A stretch of DNA of 64,000 nucleotides from Paenibacillus eucommiae (GTDB taxonomy: Bacteria > Bacillota > Bacilli > Paenibacillales > NBRC-103111), in assembly GCF_017874215.1 (NCBI RefSeq), contig NZ_JAGGLB010000010.1:1-64000 (forward strand), written 5' to 3'. This document shows positions 42,442 through 50,652 of this stretch, in pieces. The notes under the pieces were generated by a model. The model saw nothing but the letters and a program-made list of their open reading frames with translations, was not told the DNA's origin and ran no database searches. A program made the position numbers and the translations under genes. How positions within the stretch are numbered: the stretch's first letter is position 1; every line of letters begins with the position of its first letter.

Positions 42442-43338
42442 ATGAAGGCAGAACTCGTCCGGAACAGATGGCTGTACGCAATGCTGCTTCCGGGAATCGT
42501 TTTTTTTATCATTTTTAAATACGTCCCGATCTGGGGATTGATCATCTCCTTTCAGAACTATCACCCGTTTCTCGGTGTGTGGGGCAGCGAATGGGTCGGG
42601 TTCGACCACTTTGTGCGCTTTTTTCATGAAAGATCGTTCTGGATGCTGCTGCGCAATACGTTTGTGCTGGCGCTCTACAATATCGTTTTCTTTTTTCCTT
42701 TTCCCATTGTGCTGGCGCTTCTGTTGAACGAAGTCAGATTCAGGTTTATGAAAAGGTTTGTGCAATCGGTGCTGTACATCCCCCATTTCATCTCTTGGGT
42801 TGTTGTAGTAGGGATTTGTTACATGCTGTTTTCGATTCAGGACGGTATCGTCCCTTATTTAATGGAAGTGAGCGGAATTAAAACTATCAATTTCCTGCAG
42901 AGCTCGGAATGGTTCCGGTTTATGATCACTTCGCAGGTGATTTGGAAAGAATCAGGCTGGAGCGCCATCATTTTCTTGGCGGCGATGAGTTCCGTTGATC
43001 CGCAAGCCTATGAAGCGGCAACGATTGATGGAGCCGGGCGCATGCGCAAAATATGGCATGTCACGCTGCCAGCGATCCGCAGTACGATCGTCATTCTGCT
43101 TATTATCCGGCTGGGCAGCTTCCTCGATGTCGGGTTTGAGCAAATATTCCTGATGGTAAACTCGGTGAACCGGCAAGTAGGGGAAGTTTTCGATACGTAT
43201 GTGTATACGGTCGCGATCCAGCAAGGTAATTTCAGCTACAGTACAGCTGTTGGTTTGTTCAAATCGGTTGTCGGAGCTTTGCTTGTCTATATGTCAAATC
43301 TGATAGCAAGAAAATATGGGGAGGATGGTATCTTTTGA
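42442..43338 (+). CDS. Carbohydrate ABC transporter permease, LplB-like (CUT1), 298 aa
   Basis: Six membrane segments are predicted, the first AMLLPGIVFFIIFKYVPIWG followed by LIISFQNYHPFLGVWGS. The EAA loop EAATIDGAGRMRKIWHVTLP lies near residues 193-212. A GGTGG sequence precedes the ATG. It is the first gene of the locus 3 transporter operon (LplB, LplC, binding protein), an order different from locus 1, where the binding protein is first. It overlaps the next gene by four bases. Confidence 0.92.
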   Translation: MKAELVRNRWLYAMLLPGIVFFIIFKYVPIWGLIISFQNYHPFLGVWGSEWVGFDHFVRFFHERSFWMLLRNTFVLALYNIVFFFPFPIVLALLLNEVRFRFMKRFVQSVLYIPHFISWVVVVGICYMLFSIQDGIVPYLMEVSGIKTINFLQSSEWFRFMITSQVIWKESGWSAIIFLAAMSSVDPQAYEAATIDGAGRMRKIWHVTLPAIRSTIVILLIIRLGSFLDVGFEQIFLMVNSVNRQVGEVFDTYVYTVAIQQGNFSYSTAVGLFKSVVGALLVYMSNLIARKYGEDGIF

Positions 43339-44216
43339 TTGCTGACAAATCATTCGGAAGCCGCTTGTTCGACCTGTTAAACATTGCGTTCCTGTCACTG
43401 CTGTCTCTCATTACGCTGCTGCCGTTCATTTATATTATAGCTGCTTCCTTGGCCGCTCCGGAAGAAGTGTTGACCAAGCGGTTCATGCTGTTCCCGAGCA
43501 AGTTCGACTTCTCGGCGTATCAGTACATTTTGTCCACCAATACGATCTTGAAAAGCCTCTGGGTATCGATCTCGCTTACGGCCTTCGGTACGTTGTTCAA
43601 TCTCATTCTGACCAGTTTGATGGCATACCCGCTCGCTCGGCGGGATTTTGGAAAAAGGCGGATCATTCTGCTGCTAGTCGTGTTCTCCATGATATTCAAC
43701 GGGGGCATGATCCCGACGTTCCTGGTCGTCAAATCAGTCGGGCTTATAGATTCCTATATGTCCTTAATTTTACCTACTGCAATAAGCGCTTTCTATTTGA
43801 TTGTACTCAAAAATTTCTTCCAGCAGCTACCAGATGGACTGGAAGAGTCCGCGAAGATCGACGGGTGCAATGATCTGCAAATTTTCTATCGTATCGTACT
43901 GCCCCTTTCCAAGCCTGCACTTGCTACAATCGGTCTGTTCTATGCCGTCGACCACTGGAACAGTTACTTTAATGCTATCTTGTATATTAATGATACGGCG
44001 AAGTGGCCCGTTCAAGTGCTTTTGCGCCAGATTGTCATTATGTCGCAAGGAGGCATCGGCGATTCCACTCAATTCGCGGACAACTTTACAATGCCTCCGC
44101 CGGTGACGATTAAGATGGCCGTTATCGTCGTCTCGATGATCCCGATCCTTTGCGTCTATCCTTTCCTGCAGAAATATTTCACGAAAGGCATTTTCCTCGG
44201 ATCTGTCAAAGGATGA
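43335..44216 (+). CDS. Carbohydrate ABC transporter permease, LplC/YtcP-like (CUT1), 293 aa
   Basis: Six membrane segments (first LSLLSLITLLPFIYIIAASL). The EAA-type loop ESAKIDGCNDLQIFYRIVLP lies near residues 176-195. The C-terminal YPFLQKYFTKGIFLGSVKG is the group signature. Its start overlaps the LplB-like stop by four bases, so translation is coupled. The binding-protein gene follows after a 122-base gap with a stem-loop. Confidence 0.92.
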   Translation: MIADKSFGSRLFDLLNIAFLSLLSLITLLPFIYIIAASLAAPEEVLTKRFMLFPSKFDFSAYQYILSTNTILKSLWVSISLTAFGTLFNLILTSLMAYPLARRDFGKRRIILLLVVFSMIFNGGMIPTFLVVKSVGLIDSYMSLILPTAISAFYLIVLKNFFQQLPDGLEESAKIDGCNDLQIFYRIVLPLSKPALATIGLFYAVDHWNSYFNAILYINDTAKWPVQVLLRQIVIMSQGGIGDSTQFADNFTMPPPVTIKMAVIVVSMIPILCVYPFLQKYFTKGIFLGSVKG

Positions 44217-44220
44217 TCAC

Positions 44221-44286
44221 GATTTGGCCGGTGGAGGTTTATTCCGGAATGGAGGTGAAGTCATTTAAACCCGAATCGGCCAAATC
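44221..44286 (+). promoter_or_regulatory. Intergenic stem-loop between permease and binding-protein genes
   Basis: GATTTGGCCG (44221-44230) pairs perfectly with CGGCCAAATC (44277-44286) across 46 bases. No T run follows, so it is not a terminator; it may stabilise the downstream binding-protein mRNA, which must be made in excess. A TTA repeat (about 44303-44325) lies between it and the ribosome site. Confidence 0.5.
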
Positions 44287-44338
44287 TGATATATATAAAC
44301 ATGCTATTATTATTATTATTATTTAGGGAGGTTCTATC

Positions 44339-45889
44339 ATGTCGAATCGACAAATCATCAACAAGCGGCTCTTGCTTTCATTGCTTGTCGGAGTATGTAT
44401 GCTCCTGCTTCTTGCCGCATGCGGCAAGTCCAATAATGAAGAGGAAGGCTCAACGGCCAGTCCCAAAGAAAGCTCCAATGCAACGAAACAACCCGAAAGC
44501 TCCAGTAACTCAGGCTCTCCCGCGAAAGTTTCCATCATGCTTCCCCAGTATACGACGGAGGCGCCCAAGCCCGACAATCCGGGTATCTTGAAAATCGAAG
44601 AGCATACAGGCGTAGACCTCGATTTGATCTGGGTGCCGGGGGAAGCGTATGACGATAAGCTGAACGCGACTATGGCATCGGGCGGCTTGCCGCAGGTAAT
44701 CACTGTCCTTGACAACAAGGACGGAAATATTGTGAACGGCGTCCGCTCCGGCATGTTCTGGGAAATTGGTCCGTACATTCAGGACTATCCGAATCTCAGC
44801 AAAATCAAGAATGAAGTGTACAGCAATATTTCCGTAGATGGTAAAGTATATGGATTGCCACGTTCCAGACCGATCTCGAGACCAGGTGTCATTTTCCGCA
44901 AGGATTGGCTTGATGCCCTTGAGCTCAAAGCGCCCGAGAGCATAGACGATATCTATACGATTTTGAAAGCTTTTACAACGCAAGATCCGGACAAAAACGG
45001 CAAGCCTGACACGTTCGGCTGGAGCACAAGCCAGTATGGATTCGACACGTTGTCCATCCTGTTCGGAGCCCCGAACATCTGGGGAGTCAAGGACGGTAAA
45101 ATTGTACCCAGCTTCAAGACACCAGAATACTTGGAAGCCATGAAATTCCAGAAGAAGCTTTATGACGAGAAGTTAATCAACCAGGACTTCCTGATCGTCA
45201 ATGACGGGTTCCTCAACTATATGAACCAAGGGAAAACAGGTATGCTTTTAGTGGAAATGGATGCTGTAACAACGGCACGATTCAACGACCTGAAGAAGCT
45301 CGATCCTAAAGCGGAACTTGACATCATAAGCCCGATCAGCGGACCTCACGGTACATTCACAGTCGGCGGTCAAGGCTTCGGCGGGGTCGTTATGTTCCCG
45401 AAAACAAGTATCAAAACCGAAGAGGAATTGAAGATGGTCCTGCAGTTTTACGATAAGCTTGGGGATGAAGCCATTCAGGATATGACAAAGTATGGCGTGG
45501 AGGGCAACACCTACAAGATGGAGAACGGTGTTCCCAATGTAAACCTGGAATTATACAATGCGGATATTAACCCGCTTAATCAGGTCATGGTCCAGTTCGG
45601 TCTGTTCGATGCAAAGCTGGGCGATAAACCGATGGAAACCAAATGGAAGAACCTGATCGTAGAAAATGAGAAATATGCTGTGTATGACCCGACGGTGCCG
45701 CTAATCTCGAAAACATTCACTGAAAAAGGCGCACAGCTGCAGACAGAAATCGAGGATGCCCGAAACAAATTCCTTATTGGTGAACTGGATGAAGCGGGCT
45801 GGAACAAGGCGATTGAAACCTGGTCCAACAATGGCGGCAAGCAAATCGAAGAAGAATTTACGGCGGATTACGCCAAAAGCCAAAACTAA
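44339..45889 (+). CDS. Extracellular sugar-binding lipoprotein, LplA-like, 516 aa
   Basis: The lipoprotein signal ends in LAAC (Cys28) and is followed by a Ser/Glu-rich linker. The mature fold is LplA-type: VIFRKDWLDALELKAPESID near 184, DIYTILKAFTTQDPDKNGKP after it, and KTGMLLVEMDAVTTARFNDL near 300. AGGGAGGTTCTATC precedes the ATG. It serves the two permeases upstream. A cre-like site and the DUF4838 surface-protein gene follow on the same strand. Confidence 0.93.
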   Translation: MSNRQIINKRLLLSLLVGVCMLLLLAACGKSNNEEEGSTASPKESSNATKQPESSSNSGSPAKVSIMLPQYTTEAPKPDNPGILKIEEHTGVDLDLIWVPGEAYDDKLNATMASGGLPQVITVLDNKDGNIVNGVRSGMFWEIGPYIQDYPNLSKIKNEVYSNISVDGKVYGLPRSRPISRPGVIFRKDWLDALELKAPESIDDIYTILKAFTTQDPDKNGKPDTFGWSTSQYGFDTLSILFGAPNIWGVKDGKIVPSFKTPEYLEAMKFQKKLYDEKLINQDFLIVNDGFLNYMNQGKTGMLLVEMDAVTTARFNDLKKLDPKAELDIISPISGPHGTFTVGGQGFGGVVMFPKTSIKTEEELKMVLQFYDKLGDEAIQDMTKYGVEGNTYKMENGVPNVNLELYNADINPLNQVMVQFGLFDAKLGDKPMETKWKNLIVENEKYAVYDPTVPLISKTFTEKGAQLQTEIEDARNKFLIGELDEAGWNKAIETWSNNGGKQIEEEFTADYAKSQN

Positions 45890-45960
45890 TCAGGAAACAG
45901 GAAATAGCAAACAGCAAACATCCCGCTGATTATGCGCTGGGACGGGTATGCATATAAAAC

Positions 45961-45974
45961 TGAAAACGTTCAAT
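45961..45974. promoter_or_regulatory. cre-like palindrome upstream of the DUF4838/SLH gene
   Basis: TGAAAACGTTCAAT contains the palindrome TGAAAACGTTCA and matches 12 of 14 cre positions, missing the last two. It lies 80 bases upstream of the surface-protein start. Confidence 0.35.
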
Positions 45975-46054
45975 GTCTTATCCGCCCAGAGGCTTCAGCA
46001 TTAGATTGTAAAGATTTTCACGTAAAAATACGATGAAAAATTGGAGGCGCTCAA

Positions 46055-49000
46055 GTGATTAGAAAATCAATAGCCGGTATTTTGTCTCTCGTGCTCATGA
46101 TTACCGTCTTTCCTGGTTTCACGTTTGCTGAAAATAATTTGACTGCTGGAGGCAATGTAATACTGGCCAACAATGGCAGCGCCCTATACCAGGTGTTCGT
46201 CCATTCGGACGCAGACAGCATGGAGCAGCATGCGGCTGAAGAGCTGACCGATTATTTGACACAGGTTACCGGCGCACCGTTTCAACTAACGGCGGACACC
46301 GCTCCGCCCAATGACCCTGTGGTGCTTGTCGGCAGGAATGCACTGACAGAAAGCCTGGTTCCTGAGCTGGCCGGGAATACGTTAGGCGATGACGGCTTTG
46401 TCATTCGCAAGATCAATCAGAACATCATCATCGCAGGCAGCCATTCACGCGGCACCATGTACGGAGTTAATTACTTTTTGGATAATTACGTGGGTGTAAA
46501 ATGGTTTGCTCCTGAATATACCTACGTGCCTGATACATCCATACTAGAAGTAACGGTTGATGATGATATTCAGATTCCGCGCTTTGAATACCGCGAAATG
46601 TATGTCAGCGACGGCAACAACGAGCAGTACCGTGCGCATAATCTGCTCAATGGCAAATATGCAGACCGCTACAACCATGTACCTCAGTCGGAACCGGGAC
46701 TTAACAGCTGGTCCCAGTATTGGCCGGACGAAGTACACAATTTTTACAGCATCGTACCTCAGACTCAATATCATAACGGCCGGCAGCTGTTGGCTATGGA
46801 CGAGAATGTCCGTCAAATTGCGGCGGATAAATTAATCGACAAAATAAATCAGCGTATCAGCGAGGGCAAGGACGCGTCTTACGGATTCAGCCAGGAGGAC
46901 GACATCTGGATCCCGGATCCGGCCAGTCAGGCGTTTGCGGATCAGCATGGCGGCTCATTGGCAGCTCCAACCTTTGATCTGTTAAATGATGTTGCCCAGA
47001 GAGTAAGCGCCGTCATTCCAGGAGCAAGAATTGGAACGCTGGCTTATATGTTCAGTTTGGAAGCGCCTACAAATATGGCCATCGAAGACAACATCGTGAT
47101 CACCTTCGCCCCCATTTTCAAGGATCACGGACGTGCAATCAACAGCACCCAAAACCAGTTCTACAAAGACAATATTGACAAATGGGCGGCTATCTCGGAT
47201 AACCTGATCCTGTGGGACTATCTCACCGATTATAATGGAGGCGGCTATCTGATGCCTTATCCGGTTCTGAACGCAATGGGCCAAACGCTTCAATACATTG
47301 CCCAGTTCCCGGCATTCAAAGGCTATTTCGGCCAGCAAATGCAAAATATATACGCTCCGGGCGAAACCGGCTTCGCTTACCTGCGTGCCTGGGTGGCTGC
47401 CAAGCTTCTGTGGAATCCGAATCAGGATTATCAGCAGCTGATCAATGAGTTTGTGCAAGGCTATTATGGCGATGCTGCTCCGTACATCAGCAGTTACCTG
47501 AACTCGCTGGAGCAGGCGTATGCACAGAGCGATTCCGTACTGACTATTTCCACACCCATCACTTCATCCTTCCTGAACTTTGATTTGATGTATCAGGCAG
47601 ACGGCTTGTTTGAGCAGGCTGCTGCTGCCGTCGCTGGTAATCCGTTATTCCTGGATCATGTACAAAAGGCCCGTGTGGAAGTGGATTATGTCACTTTGAT
47701 GCGCCGTGTGGAGTTTATGAAAGAGGCGGAAGATAGAAACATTACATGGAATTATGATTTTGAGAACCGTTTTGACCGTTTCAAAGCCAATACCGCGAAT
47801 GTGGTGGATTACAAGGCCAACACCAATATAGAATTGCTGTATGAATGGATTGAGGTGGGACGGACAGTTCCAACCATCCCCGATTTTGTGCAAAGTCTGC
47901 CCGCTTCGGACTGGGTAGACTTCCAGGATAACGCAATGCGTCTGCATACGCCGGTCGGTACGAAAATCGTGCAGGATGCTAAAGCTTCCGACAACGCTGC
48001 CGTCAGAGTGACAGGCAATACGAATACCTGGGCGATTCAAATTCCAGATACGACCCTTCCGCGCACTGGGAAGTGGAAGCTGTATGCGAACGTCCGGATC
48101 GACCCCGGAACGGGTTCTCCAAGTGACAAAGCCTTTGATTTCGGCATCTATCCGCCGATGGAAGATACGGCTTGGAAAGATTATGCCGAGTTCGCGGACG
48201 GGGAATACCACTTTGTGGAATTCCCGTGGGTGTATGAATACGATTCTGCTATCGATGATCACCTGGTCTGGCTGGCGCCACCGAATTCCAATGCCATTGA
48301 ATACTTATACGTGGACAGGATCATTGCCGTCAGGCAGGTACCGCCGGACAAGACGGCCTTGGAGTCCTTAATCACTTTGGCGCAAGCCCGTTTGACGGAC
48401 ACGACGGAGGGCGATGATCCGGGTCAATATCCGGCTGCTGCAAGAACCTTACTGCAGGCTGCTATAACAGCAGCAGCGTCTGTGGCAAGTGATGCCGAAG
48501 CGAAAGCATTACAGGTTACAGAAGCAACCAGCGATTTGCAAGCGGCAGTGGATGCATATGATGCTGCAGAAGTGCCTGAAGCAGATAAAACAGCCTTGTT
48601 AGCGTTAATTGCTTCGGCTCAAAGCCGTTTGACAGCAACAGTGGAAGGCAGCGCTGCCGGTCAATTCCCTGCTAATGCGCGTACCTCGCTGCTTAATGCA
48701 ATCACAGCTGCACAGACCATCGCAGATAATACCAACGCCTTGCAAGGAGTCGTGGATGCTGAAGTGAGCACCTTGCAAAACGCGCTCAGCACATATAACT
48801 CAGCGGAAATTCAGCCCTCCTCCCCTGGTCCGAATAGTTATACTTATGTAAGCCAATCCGATAATGTTGATCTAAAGGAATTGACAGTTGTTATTGATGA
48901 CAAGCCATTTGAGCTAACGCCTGCTTTTACTACCAAGACGACCAGCTACAAGCTTGAAACCGAAGCTGCTGAGCTGGAGCTTAGGAGCAAGGCCTCCCAT

Positions 49001-49792
49001 TCGCTAGCCAAAATTATCATTACGAAGCAAGGAAAATTAATAGATACTAGCACGAAGCTCAGCCTTCAGGAAGGCGATAATGTGTTTGAAATCGGGGTAA
49101 AAGCGGAAAATGGCGCTACGCGAACTTATACCTTAACGATCCACCGTAAAAAGCTCGCAACAAAGCCTGATCCTGATAAACCAGTCGTCCAGCCTGACCC
49201 ATCCGTTGTCTCTCTCAGCGATCTTGCTGGGCATTGGGCAGAAGCCGACATTCAAGAGGCGTTAGCCCAGAAGCTCATTAGCGGCTATCCCGATCATACC
49301 TTCAGGCCGGACCAAGCAACAACCCGGGCCGAATTTATCGTGATGCTAATCCACGCACTCAAGCCTGACAGTGATGGAAGCAGCAAACCTTTATCGTTTA
49401 CAGACCGGGCAAAAATCGGCGCATGGGCAGAACAAGAGGTAGCCCAAGCCGTAGCCTTGGGTCTAGTGGCGGGATACGAGGACGGCAGCTTCCGGCCGGA
49501 TGCGTATATCACACGCGCGGAGATCGCCACAACGATTGCGAAGGCGCTCAGCCTGAGTTTGAATGTGAATGTGAATGGCGAAGCGGGATTTTCTGAAGAA
49601 TTTGCTGAAGGATCTGCAGAAAAATTTACAGATGATAAGGACATTCCAGTGTGGGCTAGAACTGCTGTTGAAGCACTTCGCAAACAGGGGATGATCAGCG
49701 GACGTGAAGGCAACCGTTTTGAACCTCATGCCAAAGCAACCAGAGCCGAATCCGTGGCCCTGCTGCTGCGAGTTCTTAAAACGGTGGAGTAA
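46055..49792 (+). CDS. DUF4838 surface protein with C-terminal SLH anchor, 1245 aa
   Basis: A GTG start with TTGGAGG upstream begins a signal peptide (1-25). Residues 30-600 form the DUF4838 region with an N-terminal glycosidase-like domain (YQVFVHSDADSMEQHAAEEL, VLVGRNALTESLVPEL, SHSRGTMYGVNYFLDNYVGV), as in glucuronidase/hexosaminidase N-domains. A jelly-roll-like domain (610-760; NTNTWAIQIPD, WKLYANVRIDPGTG) follows, then two FIVAR-like helical repeats (ALESLITLAQARLTDTTEGD; ALLALIASAQSRLTATVEGS), a cadherin-like sandwich (940-1020), and three SLH repeats (TTRAEF, ITRAEI, ATRAES). It is probably a wall-anchored polysaccharide-binding or degrading protein of locus 3. It is a paralogue of the 1685-aa protein at 58607. 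Confidence 0.88.
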   Translation: MIRKSIAGILSLVLMITVFPGFTFAENNLTAGGNVILANNGSALYQVFVHSDADSMEQHAAEELTDYLTQVTGAPFQLTADTAPPNDPVVLVGRNALTESLVPELAGNTLGDDGFVIRKINQNIIIAGSHSRGTMYGVNYFLDNYVGVKWFAPEYTYVPDTSILEVTVDDDIQIPRFEYREMYVSDGNNEQYRAHNLLNGKYADRYNHVPQSEPGLNSWSQYWPDEVHNFYSIVPQTQYHNGRQLLAMDENVRQIAADKLIDKINQRISEGKDASYGFSQEDDIWIPDPASQAFADQHGGSLAAPTFDLLNDVAQRVSAVIPGARIGTLAYMFSLEAPTNMAIEDNIVITFAPIFKDHGRAINSTQNQFYKDNIDKWAAISDNLILWDYLTDYNGGGYLMPYPVLNAMGQTLQYIAQFPAFKGYFGQQMQNIYAPGETGFAYLRAWVAAKLLWNPNQDYQQLINEFVQGYYGDAAPYISSYLNSLEQAYAQSDSVLTISTPITSSFLNFDLMYQADGLFEQAAAAVAGNPLFLDHVQKARVEVDYVTLMRRVEFMKEAEDRNITWNYDFENRFDRFKANTANVVDYKANTNIELLYEWIEVGRTVPTIPDFVQSLPASDWVDFQDNAMRLHTPVGTKIVQDAKASDNAAVRVTGNTNTWAIQIPDTTLPRTGKWKLYANVRIDPGTGSPSDKAFDFGIYPPMEDTAWKDYAEFADGEYHFVEFPWVYEYDSAIDDHLVWLAPPNSNAIEYLYVDRIIAVRQVPPDKTALESLITLAQARLTDTTEGDDPGQYPAAARTLLQAAITAAASVASDAEAKALQVTEATSDLQAAVDAYDAAEVPEADKTALLALIASAQSRLTATVEGSAAGQFPANARTSLLNAITAAQTIADNTNALQGVVDAEVSTLQNALSTYNSAEIQPSSPGPNSYTYVSQSDNVDLKELTVVIDDKPFELTPAFTTKTTSYKLETEAAELELRSKASHSLAKIIITKQGKLIDTSTKLSLQEGDNVFEIGVKAENGATRTYTLTIHRKKLATKPDPDKPVVQPDPSVVSLSDLAGHWAEADIQEALAQKLISGYPDHTFRPDQATTRAEFIVMLIHALKPDSDGSSKPLSFTDRAKIGAWAEQEVAQAVALGLVAGYEDGSFRPDAYITRAEIATTIAKALSLSLNVNVNGEAGFSEEFAEGSAEKFTDDKDIPVWARTAVEALRKQGMISGREGNRFEPHAKATRAESVALLLRVLKTVE

Positions 49793-49835
49793 TTTCTATA
49801 GAGTAGTAGATTCTTAGCTGAAAAAAGAACCACAT

Positions 49836-49877
49836 AAAAAAGCCGAACCGGGGTAAAACCAACGGTTCGGCTTTTTT
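49836..49877 (+). terminator. Strong Rho-independent terminator
   Basis: AAAAAAGCCGAACCG pairs perfectly with CGGTTCGGCTTTTTT across a 12-base loop, 43 bases past the DUF4838 stop. It ends the locus 3 transcript. Confidence 0.92.
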
Positions 49878-49921
49878 GACTGGGAGAGCTTTGTTCCAAT
49901 GTTGTCAGGCTAGCTAAATAT

Positions 49922-50075
49922 GCAAGCAGAATATGGGTGGCTTTTCGACTACATTTTGCTGCTTTGGCCACGCCTAAGCAATTGTGGATGGCTTTTCAGC
50001 TACTTACGCTGCTTCGGCCACTCGCAAGCAGAATGTGAGTGGTTTTTCACCTACATTCTCCCACTTCAGATTGGG
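49922..50075 (+). repeat. Three degenerate ~51-bp tandem repeats
   Basis: Units start at 49922, 49974 and 50024, with shared GTGGCTTTTC.ACTAC and GCTGCTT.GGCCAC. The units drift in sequence, so the array is old. A reading frame runs through them, but no ribosome site supports it. Confidence 0.7.
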
Positions 50076-50106
50076 TCCGCCTCCTCCGAGTGGAGCGCCT
50101 GCTGCA

Positions 50107-50297
50107 CTTAACGATGATTTTCATCGCTAAAGCAAGTGTTTTCAGGTCAATCAGCCACTTTAATGATGATTTTCATCGTTAAAAGAGGATGGATGACCTC
50201 TCTGGGTGATAATTAGGGACTTTACCGATGTTTTTCATTCTTAACTACCGTATTTGCAGACGGTCGCGCCTTTTAGCGATGAAAAACATCGTTAAAA
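50107..50297. repeat. Four short ATCGTTAA palindromes
   Basis: Copies at 50107-50131, 50159-50184, 50221-50245 and 50271-50297 have the same core as the other clusters, about 50 bases apart, between the tandem repeats and repeat R copy 5. The stretch 49793-50380 contains no gene. Confidence 0.85.
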
Positions 50298-50380
50298 CAG
50301 CAGGCACTGGGGATGAGAAATAGGATGAAGAGGGGCTTTTCTCCCCTTCTTCCCTTCTTCCTCCCCAGTGCCTGCACCTG

Positions 50381-50638
50381 CCAGGAAATCCCCTCCTGCA
50401 AGGAAGAAAACCCTTGCCGGTTGTCCGTTTGAGTTTGACTTGTTCGGTACTTTATAGCTGCGAGAGGAAATGGGTGTGGGCGGAAAAGCGATAGCGCCCG
50501 CCTTTAAAGATTTGTTCCACCCTTTACATTTCATTCAAGGAACAAATCTTTAACAGCGGTTGGAGCCCACACCCATTTCCTCCCCATGCACCCAGGTAAA
50601 CGAACACGCTCATCAAAGGACGCCTCAAGGCGTCCCTC
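50381..50638 (-). repeat. Hairpin repeat R, copy 5 (inverted)
   Basis: Full copy on the minus strand, lying just downstream of the AraC gene. The inner stem is unchanged (AAAGATTTGTTCC with GGAACAAATCTTT), while the outer stem is GAGGAAATGG with CCATTTCCTC, a third paired variant. The GGACGCCTCAAGGCGTCC end forms a terminator-like hairpin for the AraC gene. Confidence 0.85.
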
Positions 50639-50652
50639 TTACTTCTTACTTC

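Noticed and set aside
49920-50111. 63-codon frame through the tandem repeats
   Set aside because: The repeating peptide follows from the DNA repeat period of about 51 bases; no ribosome site.
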